From assembly GCA_019307815.1 (NCBI GenBank), contig JAFDIV010000016.1, positions 22,401 to 86,400 of the forward strand: DNA of 64,000 bases. The letters are read 5' to 3'. The DNA is from Deltaproteobacteria bacterium (lineage in GTDB: Bacteria > Desulfobacterota > DSM-4660 > Desulfatiglandales > Desulfatiglandaceae). Within the stretch, counting starts at the first letter, position 1. Every line of letters begins with the position of its first letter. Of the stretch, positions 34,906 to 45,198 are shown piece by piece. The notes below the pieces were generated by a model. The model worked only from the letters and a program-made list of their open reading frames with translations, searched no databases and was not told the origin of the DNA. The translations under genes and the position numbers were made by a program.

Positions 34906-35697
34906 TCATTTCTCTGAAGCAGCTGCCGCGTCCATTGCGTACAGTGCCGCTCCTACCGCGCCTGTCAATTGTGGGCGCTCTGGTACCATAACCTCTAACC
35001 CTGTCCTCTCTCTCACCATTTCCACGAGGTAAGGATTATGTTCAACAACTCCCCCGGTCATAACCACCCTGTCAGTCAAGCTGTCCATTTCAAGGACTCT
35101 CTTTATAACAGAGAGGAATAGGCCCTTGACAATATCAGGAACCTTCTTCCCTTGCCTAATTTTCTCCAAGACCTCCGTAGCTGAAAAAACGGTGCAATAA
35201 CTTCCGAGTTCTACCAAATTCTCAGACTGTCTAGCCAGTTCGTCCATTTCTTCAAGGGGGATATCCAGCCGCATGGACATCTCTTCCAAGAACGCCCCTG
35301 TGCCAGCGGCACACTTACGATTCATTTTAAAACTGAGGCGGTGTCCCGCTTCATCAAGCTTGATTATTTTGTTGTCCTGCCCTCCAATGTCAATAATAGT
35401 GATGGCCATGGGAAAATAGTGAAATGCCCCTTTGGCATGGCAGCCTATTTCAGTTTTTGTGAATTCGCTAAAAGGAACATTTTTCCTCCCATACCCGGTT
35501 GATACGCAGAAACCTATATCTTCACGGGAAAGGCCTGCCATTTTCAAGGCCTCATCCAGCGCCAATTCTGCCGTTTTTTCAAAATCTGTTCCCGACTTCC
35601 TCACAGAGTGACCAATTATCTCTTTGTTTTTGTCAAGAACGGCCACTTTCGTTCGGGAAGCCCCAACATCTACTCCCACAAACACAGGTTCAGACAT
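34906..35697 (-). CDS. BadF/BcrA-type activase of a 2-hydroxyacyl-CoA dehydratase-like enzyme
   Basis: A 263-residue ASKHA ATPase. It has VGVDVGASRTKVAV and DIGGQDNKII, with cluster cysteines in NRKCAAGTGAFLE and GSYCTVFSATEV. I use the ATG at 35697, which overlaps the preceding stop as TGATG, rather than the GTG one codon earlier. It is a second, distinct activase from that at 21943 and serves the single 2-HAD subunit encoded just upstream. Confidence 0.9.
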   Translation of the reverse strand: MSEPVFVGVDVGASRTKVAVLDKNKEIIGHSVRKSGTDFEKTAELALDEALKMAGLSREDIGFCVSTGYGRKNVPFSEFTKTEIGCHAKGAFHYFPMAITIIDIGGQDNKIIKLDEAGHRLSFKMNRKCAAGTGAFLEEMSMRLDIPLEEMDELARQSENLVELGSYCTVFSATEVLEKIRQGKKVPDIVKGLFLSVIKRVLEMDSLTDRVVMTGGVVEHNPYLVEMVRERTGLEVMVPERPQLTGAVGAALYAMDAAAASEK

Positions 35698-36938
35698 CAC
35701 TCTTCTTCCAACTGCTCAATAAAGGCCTCAATATTGGTCTTGGCCTGTTCCTCCGAATAACATCTAAGGTCATTCAAGTCCCCGTTTATGGTGAGGGTGG
35801 GAATGCCAAGCTTTTTGCTCAGCCTCTCCGGCATACCATAACGGTTGTTGGAGTTGTTAGGACAGGTCTTGGCGTCATGAAATATGATGCCGTGGAGCTT
35901 AAAAAATTCAAAACAGCTCTTTATGTACTCTTCTTTGTAAGCCTCATCCCTTACTATAAACAATTCAGTATAGGCCCTTGCCATACTCTCAAAGGGCTCA
36001 TCAGGATCAAGCTGATCAAATATCCAACTGTTGCAATAGGTGGAAGCCACAATGCAGGTCTGCAAGGAGGCAAACAGCTCCGATAGGGATCGCAATTTAC
36101 CCCAAATCGGCATGCCCTCCCAATAGAGGCGGTATCTTTCCCCTTCCACTGCAGCAGTACCGTCTTTAACTCTTTGGGTCAACTCCTCCAAAAGCAATTC
36201 ATAGTAATCCACAGCCTCCTTTGTGCCTCGGGCCACCACCGCAGGCCCCATATGGATGGTGGCATCGAAAAAGGTCCAGGGAGATGGTATGGCGGCTGCT
36301 GCCTCAAGGCATCTCCGCCATAGTATAGAACACTGCCTTGATAGCGCTACAGCCTCCTTGAACCGATCCATATCAAATTTTTCTCCAGTTACCTCCTCCA
36401 GAGGGGGGATCAAGTCCTCAATCTGCTTGGCTATATCCTTTATCTGATAGTCGCGAATCCTTCCGATATCCCGATGTGTATGAATCCCCACAACTGGCAC
36501 TCCAAATTCCCTACCATACCACGTAAACCAGTCTTGCACGTCCCGACATTGGTTAGTGTTAAACACCAGCACATCCGGTCTGGGCACAGACTCTATGTTA
36601 TACGCCTTGGTAAGAGGGGTCTTCTTTTGTAAATAAGAGCCGATGTCACTTGTGAGGTAGGAACAGATGTCGGGTGAGTAACCAATGGCATTGGCATACG
36701 GAATCAGCTCGGTGGCCATTCGTGTAGCGCCTAGCATAGCGCCATGGTTTTCCGGGAAATAGACCAGAAATCCCATTCCCCTAAGCAGTTCAGCCGGACC
36801 TACGCTGGTGCACCAGGCCACCTTTTTTGAGCCTGTCCTGGCTGCCTCATCTAGTTCATAGAAGTGATTCGCCATTATCTTCTTGAGCGTTTTGGTGGCC
36901 GCGATCTCTTTTCTTAAGCTTTCTTTTATGGCAAGCAT
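35697..36938 (-). CDS. 2-Hydroxyacyl-CoA dehydratase/benzoyl-CoA reductase-family subunit (single)
   Basis: A 413-residue 2-HAD-family protein. It shows KVAWCTSVGPAELLRGMGF, YSPDICSYLTSDIG, FNTNQCRDVQDWF, DAKTCPNNSNNRYG and the family-type end EQAKTNIEAFIEQLEEE. Such enzymes normally need two different subunits. Only one is encoded here, before its activase. Either the partner lies elsewhere, it borrows one from another set, or it works as a homomer. RBS GGAG precedes the ATG. It forms one transcript with the activase, ligase and thiolase genes. Confidence 0.82.
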   Translation of the reverse strand: MLAIKESLRKEIAATKTLKKIMANHFYELDEAARTGSKKVAWCTSVGPAELLRGMGFLVYFPENHGAMLGATRMATELIPYANAIGYSPDICSYLTSDIGSYLQKKTPLTKAYNIESVPRPDVLVFNTNQCRDVQDWFTWYGREFGVPVVGIHTHRDIGRIRDYQIKDIAKQIEDLIPPLEEVTGEKFDMDRFKEAVALSRQCSILWRRCLEAAAAIPSPWTFFDATIHMGPAVVARGTKEAVDYYELLLEELTQRVKDGTAAVEGERYRLYWEGMPIWGKLRSLSELFASLQTCIVASTYCNSWIFDQLDPDEPFESMARAYTELFIVRDEAYKEEYIKSCFEFFKLHGIIFHDAKTCPNNSNNRYGMPERLSKKLGIPTLTINGDLNDLRCYSEEQAKTNIEAFIEQLEEE

Positions 36939-37050
36939 AAAAACTCCATTTATTGAATTTGTCGCCCTCTTTCACCAACCTGCCTCGGGTAATTCATATT
37001 TTCCTTTGTCCTCCTATTCAAGAACATCCTGTTCCGCTACCACAAGGTAT

Positions 37051-39654
37051 TTATCCCATGGCCTGGGCCACAATTTCGGTAATATCCATGATCTTGATTT
37101 TGCCCCGTTCCTGTTTGGGAATAGCCTTTGCGCCCTTGCGCAAATTATCCTTACACGCGGCACAACTGGATACGATCACCTCTGCCCCAACCGCCAGAGC
37201 ATCGCGAACCCTTTCCGCGGCCATCTGCACGGCCAGATCCGGGTCATTGGCCTGAACGCCCCCGCCTCCACCGCAACAGCGGGCCTGAAGCCTGTTCCTG
37301 GCCATTTCCACAAACTCCACACCTGGAATAGCCTTTATGATATCCCGAGGCTCTTCAAATATCTTAAATGTCCTACCCAAGTCGCACGGGTCATGGTATG
37401 TCACCTTTTTCGGAAATTCCTTATTAAACTTTATTCGCCCCTCTTTTATCAGCTTATCAAAATAGTGGACTGTATGGTAGACCTCCATCCCCAGATCTCC
37501 CACCTTGGGGTATATCTTCTTGAAGGTCTTGTAACACCCGGCACATGGAGTGACCAATTCCTTTGCACCGGTGGCCTTCAAGGCTTGCATGATCTTTTCT
37601 GCATGAGGTTCGAATTCCTCCGAGCCCATGAGAAAAAGAGGAAAGCCGCAGCACTGCTCTTCCATAGCCAGTGTGGTATAATCCACTTTAGTCTCATCAA
37701 GGGGCTTAATCAGGCTCGGAACCATCTTCATATCCAGATAGCTGGGAACACATCCCATAAAAAGAAGGACCTCGGCCTGTGGTTTCAGCTCACCTTTCTT
37801 GGCCTTTTCCCTCAGGGCAGGCGGGTAAATATCGATCCTTGCCTCCTTTGGGCTGGCAAACACATTACCGGTCTTTAAAATATTTTCCCGCACACTCAAT
37901 ACCGGATCAGGCACATAGCCTGCCTCGTACAGTTTCCTCCTCACACCTTCCACGATCTCGTCCACCTTGATCTGGGCAGGACAGAAATAGGTACAGGCCT
38001 GACATGTGGTACAGGTATAAAATGCCTGGGCGAGTTCCTGAGAGGGTTCAATGGATCCGTTAAGAAAATAGAAGGCCAGTGCATTGCGGCCCCTGGCATT
38101 TCGTGATTCCCTTTGAGTCACGCTGAAGGTGGGGCAGCCTAGACGGCAAAACCCGCAGTGGATACAAGCAAGCACCTCGTTATCCACTTCTTCGCCATAA
38201 GAACGCACGCCCTCGGGATGCTCAAGCAAGGGTTGAAAGGCAAAGTAATCATAGATATCTGCCTTTCTGTCCGTTTCTTCCAGTCCCATCTTTCCAGGAT
38301 TCAATATATTTTCCGGATCCAGGGCCTTTTTGATCTTTCTCATGACCTCAATGGAGTGGCCCAACTGCCTTTCCAGGTGAGGAACCCGTGTAAGCCCAGT
38401 GCCATGCTCTGCACTAAGGGTCCCTTTCATTTCCATGGCAGTATCCACTAGTTCTTCCACAGCAGGCTTGAGCCTATCCCAATCGTCTCGACTTCGCATA
38501 TCCGAGACAAATGTGGTATGGACATTTCCATCCCCCACGTGGCCGAAGGTGGCGATGATCACATTATATTTTTCAGCAATTTGTTGTGCACGGCGAATGG
38601 TCTCGGGGATCTTTGTGGAGGGGACTCCCAGGTCCTCTGCAATGGGCACCAATCGATTGCCCGGCTTTATCCTGGAAAGGGTTGGAACAAGCCCACCACG
38701 GGCCCGCATCATCTCTTCGCGCTTTTCCGGGTCATCAGACCATTCAAATTCCTGCACACCATACCTTTTGCAGATCTCTTCAATCCTTTCCATATCCCGG
38801 ACCACCACCTCTTTTGGTCCGTCGGCCTCCATGATAAGCATGGCCTCTATCTTACTCACATCCCTCTGGAGGGCCTTTTCCACCACCTTCAGGCTGAACT
38901 TGTCCAAAATTTCACAGCCCGCCAGCTTGATTCCTGAAGTGGTCACCTCAGTAACCGCGTCCCCGGCCGCACTGAGATCCTCAAATATGGCAAGGGCCAA
39001 GGCCCCGTACTCTGGTTTAGGCTCCAGTTTCACAATGATCTCGGTAATAATCCCTAGGGTTCCCTCGGCTGTGCAAAACAGATGGGTCAAATCATAGCCC
39101 AACGAACTCTTAGGAGCCCTGGTTCCTGTGTAGATAACGGTCCCGTCAGCCAAAACCACCGTAAGGCCCTTGATGTAGTCCCGGGTAGTTCCGTATTTTA
39201 CTGCCCGATGGCCGCTGGCATTGGTGGAAACCATACCACCAATGCTGGCAATGGCCTCACTGCCTGGGTTCGGAGGAAACATGAGGCCATCCTTTGCCAG
39301 GATATTATTGAGCTGCATACAGACCACGCCGGGTTCGACCCGGGCATAAAAATCCTTCTTGTTGATCTCAAGGATGTTATTCATCTGATGTAGATCCAGA
39401 ACCAGTCCCCCACGTATAGGCAAGACCGCCCCTGTCACACTGGTACCTGTCCCTCTGGGCGTGACCGGTATCTTTTCCCTGTGTGCTATCTTCATAATAG
39501 CTGAGACCTGCTCCGTGGTTCGGGCAAAAATTACTGCGTCCGGGATCCCTTGATGCACAGACATGTCCCTTGAATAACAGAGACATTCCACCCGGTCTCC
39601 AAATACGTTCTCAGGCCCAACAATTTCAGCGATTTCCGCGAGTATCTTTTCCAT
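37051..39654 (-). CDS. FAD-linked D-2-hydroxyacid dehydrogenase fused to a CCG-domain iron-sulfur subunit (GlcD-GlcF-like)
   Basis: About 867 residues from the ATG at 39654, seven bases after GGAGG. The first half is a VAO-type FAD oxidase: TPRGTGTSVTGAVLP, PPNPGSEAIASIGGMVSTNA, FGHVGDGNVH and LSAEHGTGL. The second half has two [4Fe-4S] motifs (CIHCGFCRLGCP and CTTCQACTYFCP) and two cysteine-rich CCG domains (QCCGFPLF, CAGCYKTF; RCCGGGGG, CAACKDNL). In E. coli glycolate oxidase these are separate polypeptides. The enzyme would oxidise a D-2-hydroxyacid such as lactate or 2-hydroxyglutarate and pass electrons through the clusters. It precedes the 2-HAD gene by 112 bases, which suits a 2-hydroxyacid pathway. 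Confidence 0.9.
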   Translation of the reverse strand: MEKILAEIAEIVGPENVFGDRVECLCYSRDMSVHQGIPDAVIFARTTEQVSAIMKIAHREKIPVTPRGTGTSVTGAVLPIRGGLVLDLHQMNNILEINKKDFYARVEPGVVCMQLNNILAKDGLMFPPNPGSEAIASIGGMVSTNASGHRAVKYGTTRDYIKGLTVVLADGTVIYTGTRAPKSSLGYDLTHLFCTAEGTLGIITEIIVKLEPKPEYGALALAIFEDLSAAGDAVTEVTTSGIKLAGCEILDKFSLKVVEKALQRDVSKIEAMLIMEADGPKEVVVRDMERIEEICKRYGVQEFEWSDDPEKREEMMRARGGLVPTLSRIKPGNRLVPIAEDLGVPSTKIPETIRRAQQIAEKYNVIIATFGHVGDGNVHTTFVSDMRSRDDWDRLKPAVEELVDTAMEMKGTLSAEHGTGLTRVPHLERQLGHSIEVMRKIKKALDPENILNPGKMGLEETDRKADIYDYFAFQPLLEHPEGVRSYGEEVDNEVLACIHCGFCRLGCPTFSVTQRESRNARGRNALAFYFLNGSIEPSQELAQAFYTCTTCQACTYFCPAQIKVDEIVEGVRRKLYEAGYVPDPVLSVRENILKTGNVFASPKEARIDIYPPALREKAKKGELKPQAEVLLFMGCVPSYLDMKMVPSLIKPLDETKVDYTTLAMEEQCCGFPLFLMGSEEFEPHAEKIMQALKATGAKELVTPCAGCYKTFKKIYPKVGDLGMEVYHTVHYFDKLIKEGRIKFNKEFPKKVTYHDPCDLGRTFKIFEEPRDIIKAIPGVEFVEMARNRLQARCCGGGGGVQANDPDLAVQMAAERVRDALAVGAEVIVSSCAACKDNLRKGAKAIPKQERGKIKIMDITEIVAQAMG

Positions 39655-39870
39655 CAGACAACCTCCCTCGCCCAATCCTAAAAGGACCTTCCCCCACAGA
39701 AGCCATTTACCGCAATATCATCGGCCAAGACCATACATGGGGGCCTTTGGATGTTACCATTTCGCGATCGTTATTTCGAGCTAATTTTTTAATCATTCTA
39801 GTGTCTAATTCCACGCAGCTTGCTCCGTGGCAATGAGATTGACCCGAACCGACAGGTAATCCGAGGACAA

Positions 39871-39960
39871 GGATTCAGGAGTCAGGATTCAGAAGAGAAA
39901 AATAAAGATTAGGTGAAAGCATTTTTCTTTGTTCTGACTCCTGGAATCTGTATTCTGAAT
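39871..39960. repeat. Imperfect inverted repeat of GATTCAGGAGTCAG type
   Basis: GGATTCAGGAGTCAGGATTC at 39871-39890 pairs with TTCTGACTCCTGGAATC at 39932-39948 and the following TTCTGAAT, around a 37-base AT-rich loop. The arms also contain internal near-repeats (GGATTCAG twice). No coding potential. Confidence 0.5.
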
Positions 39961-39966
39961 TCTCAA

Positions 39967-39990
39967 TACCCCGCTGTTTGCAGCGGGGTA
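39967..39990. repeat. Perfect hairpin TACCCCGCTG-TTTG-CAGCGGGGTA
   Basis: A 10-base perfect stem with a four-base loop, symmetric on both strands. It is the best-preserved member of the CCCCGC/GCAAGC palindrome family of this window. It lies 90 bases beyond the mcd stop and could act as a terminator, although no strong T run follows. Confidence 0.6.
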
Positions 39991-40080
39991 ATCTATTGTG
40001 GCTACTATTTAGCTACAAAGTAACTATACAGGAAGGCTGGAAAAATTGTCAAGGCAAAATCAGTTAACGCCCATTTGCCC

Positions 40081-41454
40081 CTATCTTGAAAAGAGGCTCT
40101 TTATCTCAAACCGTTCCACCCACCTAAGGGATCTTCGGATCTGTGTCAGCCAGTTCGAGGTGTAGATATAATTGACCATAATACCACAGGACTCCCGTAG
40201 GCCTTTCGGGGAGGTATTGGCAAGGAAATTGATGTATTTCTCCGAGACAGTGGCTCCATTGCCTAGGTGGAAGCCTGCCACGGGATTTAGAGGCTTTCCT
40301 TTGAGGTTCTTTTCCTGCGTTATGTAGTGGTAGGCAATCTTTATCAAGGGGCTCTGCAGGTGTTTTACAAGCTTTTCGTCCTTAGTCCATTGGTCTCCTG
40401 AAAGGACCTTAATCAGCGCCTCACAAAAGCGTTCTGTGTCCTCTTTGGAAAACCCGCCAGCCTCCAAGATCTTGGCCCTGGACTTTTTGGAAAAATATGA
40501 AGGGATATCTTTCTGCTTCAAGAAGAAAGATTCATCATCTCCCTGAAGGATTGGCCGCAAATAACGATCCCAGAATCCAGGCAACGGGCTTAACGTGGCA
40601 AAATTCTTGATCCTCTCGTTTTCTCCGTGTAGGAAATCCACAACTCTTACTATCAACATCTTGCCCAACCCAAGCCCAGCAAGCCCGTTCTGGGTATTAT
40701 TTATGGAATAAAATATGGCGGTATCCACGTTTTTCCGCTTTCCTGCATCGTCTTTGGGCTCCACAATATCAGATATCCGTCTCACCAGCCCTTGTGCGAG
40801 GGCCACCTCAATGAACACGATCGGCTCCAAGGGAAGAAGGCGGTGATAAAGGGCAAAGCAACGCCGATCCCTGCCCAGCCTCTGGCCCATTTCCTCCAGG
40901 CTGGTCATAGGATGAACCATGTCCCGATCTTTTATGATTTCTATTTGCCTGTAAGGAGAATCCAGGGTGATTTCTTCCAAGTAGAGAAATCCTTCTTGAA
41001 AAAGCATCTCCAGCAAGATTGCCAGATCCGTATCCAATGCCGTGACATCCGCCTCTCCAGAGCGCCTTGAATTCATGAGGTCTTCACGGAAATCCAGGAG
41101 AAAGCGAATACCTCCCGGATTCCTGGCCACCTTTTGGAAAATGGCCAGTCTTGGAGATTGTACCCTTTTCCGAAGTCTCTGTAAGTGAAGTGCCCAAGGG
41201 GCACCTTCTTCATCCGTCTCCACCATTTCCTTTAAAAGTGGGATCAGATCCTCCTTCTGGATCTCTAACCTGTTGTTGAGTTCAGTAAAAAGAATCTCCT
41301 TCTCTTTTGGACCCAGATCACTATATTCCTGCTGAATCCGCTGGAATACAGGATCAAATGGCGTGTCCTCCTCACCCAGTTTCTTGAAATACTCAAATAA
41401 CCTTTTCACCGCCTTTGGTATCTTGACTGTCCCTGTATTCTTAGTCTCTGCCAT
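40081..41454 (-). CDS. Malonyl-CoA decarboxylase
   Basis: About 457 residues from the ATG at 41454, behind AAGGGAG; the longer start at 41565 overlaps uvrB. It matches malonyl-CoA decarboxylase: an N-terminal helical domain (RNPGGIRFLLDFREDL) and a C-terminal acetyltransferase-fold domain with the conserved FHLGNGATV, INFLANTSPKGLRESCGIMV and NYIYTS blocks. It converts malonyl-CoA to acetyl-CoA and CO2 and may control fatty-acid balance or malonate use. It starts 13 bases after the uvrB stop, so it is cotranscribed with that repair gene. Confidence 0.88.
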   Translation of the reverse strand: MAETKNTGTVKIPKAVKRLFEYFKKLGEEDTPFDPVFQRIQQEYSDLGPKEKEILFTELNNRLEIQKEDLIPLLKEMVETDEEGAPWALHLQRLRKRVQSPRLAIFQKVARNPGGIRFLLDFREDLMNSRRSGEADVTALDTDLAILLEMLFQEGFLYLEEITLDSPYRQIEIIKDRDMVHPMTSLEEMGQRLGRDRRCFALYHRLLPLEPIVFIEVALAQGLVRRISDIVEPKDDAGKRKNVDTAIFYSINNTQNGLAGLGLGKMLIVRVVDFLHGENERIKNFATLSPLPGFWDRYLRPILQGDDESFFLKQKDIPSYFSKKSRAKILEAGGFSKEDTERFCEALIKVLSGDQWTKDEKLVKHLQSPLIKIAYHYITQEKNLKGKPLNPVAGFHLGNGATVSEKYINFLANTSPKGLRESCGIMVNYIYTSNWLTQIRRSLRWVERFEIKSLFSR

Positions 41455-41467
41455 GGTTATTTCTCCC

Positions 41468-43465
41468 TTATCCAAACGAAAGGAGTTCCAATTCCCTGGT
41501 TTCCAGTTCCCGAATCTGGTCCCTGATTCTGGCCGCCTCCTCAAAATCCAGCCTTGCCGCAGCATCCTTCATCTTGGCCGTTAGGCCCTTAATAATGTCC
41601 TCCAGTTGCTCGGGTGAGGCATAATAATCCACTTCCTTCTCTCTTACCTCTGGAATCTGCACATAGTCTGCCTCATAGACGGATTCTAGCACATTCTCAA
41701 TATTCTTTTGAATGGTGGCAGGGGTGATACCGTGACGCCTGTTGTATTCCAACTGAATCCTGCGCCGCCTATTGCTCTCCTCAATGGCCCTTTGAATGGA
41801 CTCTGTGATTCGGTCTGCATAGAGGAGCACAGTGCCGTTGACGTTTCGAGCAGCCCGGCCACAGGTCTGGATGAGGGATCTCTCTGACCGCAAAAACCCC
41901 TCCTTGTCTGCATCCAGAATGGCCACCAGCGACACCTCAGGCAAATCCAGGCCTTCCCGCAAAAGGTTAATACCGATAAGTACGTCAAATACCCCCAACC
42001 TTAAGTCCCTGATAATGGCCATCCTTTCTATGGTCTTGATGTCCGAGTGCATATATCGAACGCGGATCCCCAAGTCAGCATAGTATTCCGTAAGATCCTC
42101 TGCCATATTCTTGGTCAGTGTAGTGACCAATACCCGCTCATTCCTCTCGATTCTGCCCCTTATCCATCCCAGAAGATCGTCCACCTGATTGGTCGCCTCC
42201 CGCACGATAATCTCAGGGTCCACCAAGCCCGTGGGCCTGATAATCTGCTCTGTAATCCTTTCGGCCTTTCTAAGCTCATAGGGTCCTGGGGTTGCCGAGA
42301 CGTATATCACCTGGTTCACCCGGGTCTCAAACTCCTCAAAAGTAAGCGGCCGATTGTCCAAGGCAGAGGGCAACCTAAATCCAAACTCCACAAGGGTCTC
42401 CTTGCGCGAACGGTCGCCCCGGAACATCCCATTTAGCTGGGGGATAGTGATATGGCTCTCGTCAATGATGACCAAAAAATCCCTGGGGAAATAGTCCAAC
42501 AGGGTGGGAGGCGGCTCGCCGGGCGCTCTTCCGGTCAAGTGGCGTGAATAATTTTCAATGCCATGGCAATAGCCCATCTCCATCATCATCTCCAGGTCAA
42601 AACGAGTTCTCTCCTCGATCCTTTGGGCCTCCACAAGCCGGTTTCGGGCGCGGAAATAGGCAATCCGTTCCTCAAGTTCCTTTTGGATCTGCTCGATGGC
42701 ATGTTCCCGCACCTCAGCAGTGGTAACATAATGACTGGCCGGATAAATGGTGACACGATTGAGGTTTCTTAATGCCCTCCCTGTAAGAGGATCAATCTCC
42801 TGGATTTCCTCCACCTCATCGCCAAAAAAGATAAGACGGACAGCACGGTCTTCCTCATGCGCCGGGTAGATATCCAGTACATCGCCCCTTACCCTGAATC
42901 GACCCCTGTAGAAGTCATAGTCCCCCCTCTCATAGTGAATCTCCACCAGTTTCTTTATGGCTTCTTCCACAGAAAGCTCTTTTCCTGTCTCTGCATATAG
43001 GAGCATGCCGTGATAGGCCTCAGGGGAGCCCAAACCATAGATGCAGGACACGCTTGCCACAATGATCACATCGTCTCGGTCCAGCAGGGACCGGGTGGCC
43101 GAATGCCTCATCTTGTCGATTTGCTCATTGATGTGTGCGTCTTTCTGTATATAGGTATCGGTCTGCGGGATATAGGCCTCAGGTTGATAGTAGTCATAAT
43201 AGCTCACAAAGTACTCTACCGCGTTATTGGGGAAAAAGCCCTTTAGCTCTCCATATAGCTGGGCCGCAAGGGTCTTGTTGGGCGCAATCACAAGGGTGGG
43301 TTTTTGGACCTGGGCAATGACATGGGCCATGGTAAAGGTCTTCCCTGAGCCGGTCACACCCAGGAGAACCTGGTGCCCCAGCCCCTTCTTGACCCCCTCC
43401 ACCAAATCATGAATGGCCTTGGGCTGATCGCCACAAGGCTCCAGGTCGGTAATCAGCTCAAACAT
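41468..43465 (-). CDS. uvrB: Excinuclease ABC subunit B
   Basis: About 665 residues from the ATG at 43465 (RBS CTGGAGA), overlapping the cysS stop by eight bases. Walker A is [34 protein letters not shown] wording (here YIQK) forms the beta-hairpin. DESHITIPQ is the helicase motif II region, and the C-terminal UVR motif is [18 protein letters not shown] (here [15 protein letters not shown]). Full length and intact. It handles damage verification in nucleotide excision repair. No uvrA or uvrC is in the window. Confidence 0.97.
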   Translation of the reverse strand: MFELITDLEPCGDQPKAIHDLVEGVKKGLGHQVLLGVTGSGKTFTMAHVIAQVQKPTLVIAPNKTLAAQLYGELKGFFPNNAVEYFVSYYDYYQPEAYIPQTDTYIQKDAHINEQIDKMRHSATRSLLDRDDVIIVASVSCIYGLGSPEAYHGMLLYAETGKELSVEEAIKKLVEIHYERGDYDFYRGRFRVRGDVLDIYPAHEEDRAVRLIFFGDEVEEIQEIDPLTGRALRNLNRVTIYPASHYVTTAEVREHAIEQIQKELEERIAYFRARNRLVEAQRIEERTRFDLEMMMEMGYCHGIENYSRHLTGRAPGEPPPTLLDYFPRDFLVIIDESHITIPQLNGMFRGDRSRKETLVEFGFRLPSALDNRPLTFEEFETRVNQVIYVSATPGPYELRKAERITEQIIRPTGLVDPEIIVREATNQVDDLLGWIRGRIERNERVLVTTLTKNMAEDLTEYYADLGIRVRYMHSDIKTIERMAIIRDLRLGVFDVLIGINLLREGLDLPEVSLVAILDADKEGFLRSERSLIQTCGRAARNVNGTVLLYADRITESIQRAIEESNRRRRIQLEYNRRHGITPATIQKNIENVLESVYEADYVQIPEVREKEVDYYASPEQLEDIIKGLTAKMKDAAARLDFEEAARIRDQIRELETRELELLSFG

Positions 43466-44915
43466 CCAGTCTCCAGGTGGTTCCCTCCGGGCCATCCTCA
43501 AGGACAACGCCCTTGGCCTTGAGCTGATCGCGTATCTTATCGGCCGTGGCCCAGTCCTTTTTGGCCCTGGCCTCTGCCCTTTGGGCGATCAATCTTTGGA
43601 TTTCCGAAGGATCTATATCCACCATTTTTTGCGGTAGTTCCTCAAAGAACCGTTTTGGTGTGCGCTGCAAAAGCCCCAAAATGGCCCCTGCCCTCAAAAG
43701 ATCCTCCCGTTCAACACGCAGCATCTCCTGTTTTTCACCCGTGCCAGTGCCGAACGAGTCCAAAAGCTTGTTGATCTCTCTCACCTTTTCGAACATAAGC
43801 CCAACAGCCCCTGCGGTGTTCAGGTCATCATCCATGACCTCCTCAAAACGCGCCAGAAACGGGCTTGGGTTCGATCCTTCCAAGAGGGCATGGGACACCA
43901 TACTTTCTGCGGTGGGGCCAGGGCCTATGGCCTCTTCCATCCTCTCAAGGGTCCTGTATATCCTCACAAGGCCCGACTGTATGGCCCCTACAGCCTTTTC
44001 CGAGAAATCCACGGGGCTTCGATAGTGTTTGCTCAGCAAAAAAAGCCGCAAAACCTCAGGGTGATATTCGGCTAGTGCGTCACGAATGGTAATGAAATTG
44101 CCCAGCGACTTGGACATTTTTTCCGACTCAACGGTCACAAAACCGTTATGAATCCAAAAGTTGGCGAATCTTCCGCCATTGGCTGCTATGGATTGGGCCC
44201 TTTCGTTTTCATGGTGGGGAAAAAGCAGGTCCCTGCCCCCACCGTGTATATCAAAGGTCGCCCCCAAGTAGTGATTACTCATCACCGAGCATTCAATGTG
44301 CCAGCCAGGCCTTCCCGGTCCCCATGGGCTGTCCCATTGCGGCTCACCCGGCTTGGCAGCCTTCCAAAGGGCAAAATCCATGGGATGCCTTTTCCGCTCA
44401 TCTACGGCGATTCGGCTGCCCGCCTGCATGTCCTCCAGTTTCCTTCCTGAGAGCCGGCCATAGTCCTCAAACTTCTCTACTGAAAAGTATACATCCCCCC
44501 CCTCCACATAGGCATAACCCTTGGCCAAAAGGGTCTGGACCATTTCAATCATCCCGCCGATATGTTCCGTGGCCCTGGGTTCCACATCCGCCTTGAGCAC
44601 ACCAATCTGTTCCATATCCTCGTAAAAGGCCTTGATGTAGTATTCTGCTACCCATGTGGTGTCCTTGCCCAGCTCATTGGCCTTTTTGATAATCTTGTCA
44701 TCCACATCAGTAAAGTTCCGCACATAGGTCACATTAAAACCCTTTGCCCGAAGGTACCTCACGAGCACATCAAAAACAATGGCCGAGCGTGCGTGCCCTA
44801 TATGGCACAAGTCATAGACCGTGACCCCGCATACATACATTCCAACCTTGCCCTCTTCCAGGGGTCTAAACTCCTCTTTCCGTCTCGATGCGGTATTGTA
44901 GAATATCAGAGACAA
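43458..44915 (-). CDS. cysS: Cysteinyl-tRNA synthetase
   Basis: A 485-residue class I synthetase, complete. [16 protein letters not shown] contains the HIGH motif and one zinc-binding cysteine. [10 protein letters not shown] is the KMSKS loop, and the C-terminal DALR-type helical domain ends TWRLDV. It charges tRNA-Cys in the cytoplasm. It is upstream of uvrB with an eight-base overlap, giving a cysS-uvrB-mcd transcript. The gap to ispF on the 5' side, about 280 bases, contains low-complexity repeats. Confidence 0.97.
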   Translation of the reverse strand: MSLIFYNTASRRKEEFRPLEEGKVGMYVCGVTVYDLCHIGHARSAIVFDVLVRYLRAKGFNVTYVRNFTDVDDKIIKKANELGKDTTWVAEYYIKAFYEDMEQIGVLKADVEPRATEHIGGMIEMVQTLLAKGYAYVEGGDVYFSVEKFEDYGRLSGRKLEDMQAGSRIAVDERKRHPMDFALWKAAKPGEPQWDSPWGPGRPGWHIECSVMSNHYLGATFDIHGGGRDLLFPHHENERAQSIAANGGRFANFWIHNGFVTVESEKMSKSLGNFITIRDALAEYHPEVLRLFLLSKHYRSPVDFSEKAVGAIQSGLVRIYRTLERMEEAIGPGPTAESMVSHALLEGSNPSPFLARFEEVMDDDLNTAGAVGLMFEKVREINKLLDSFGTGTGEKQEMLRVEREDLLRAGAILGLLQRTPKRFFEELPQKMVDIDPSEIQRLIAQRAEARAKKDWATADKIRDQLKAKGVVLEDGPEGTTWRLDV

Positions 44916-45173
44916 TGTAAATAATCCTCCCGCCTTAAAATTTCTACGCTTCTTACCTTGACTCTTAAGTCTTACGCCTCACGCATCTGCCGTTGTCCGT
45001 CGGCGACGAACAAGCCTCCTTCCCTGAATCACGAATATCGAATTACCAATTTTGAACTTCGGAGTTCATTGTTCTAAATTCAATATTCTGCTGTTTCCCT
45101 TTGTCCTGTGCCCTGCGCCTAAATCATCACACCTCACGCCCCATGCCATTTACCTTATACTTCACTTGCCTTT

Positions 45174-45196
45174 CGCCTTGCGCCTTGTGCCTTGTA
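45174..45196. repeat. Short tandem repeat of CGCCTTG
   Basis: CGCCTTG-CGCCTTG-TGCCTTG-TA: three seven-base units in the cysS-ispF gap, next to other C/T-rich near-repeats (CCTCACGC, GCCTAAATC). No gene or known site is recognised here. Confidence 0.45.
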
Positions 45197-45198
45197 CC

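Larger units (their letters stand above)
39655..40080. other. Repeat-rich intergenic region
   Basis: A 426-base gap with no gene. It contains a palindrome at 39816-39838, a long imperfect inverted repeat (39871-39894 with 39932-39960, the GATTCAGGAGTCAG type) and the hairpin at 39967-39990. The hairpins may end the mcd transcript, which reads toward them. Confidence 0.5.

Noticed and set aside
45100..45198. Possible CRISPR-like short repeats in the cysS-ispF gap
   Set aside because: The units are seven bases, tandem and imperfect, without spacers; simple low-complexity DNA.
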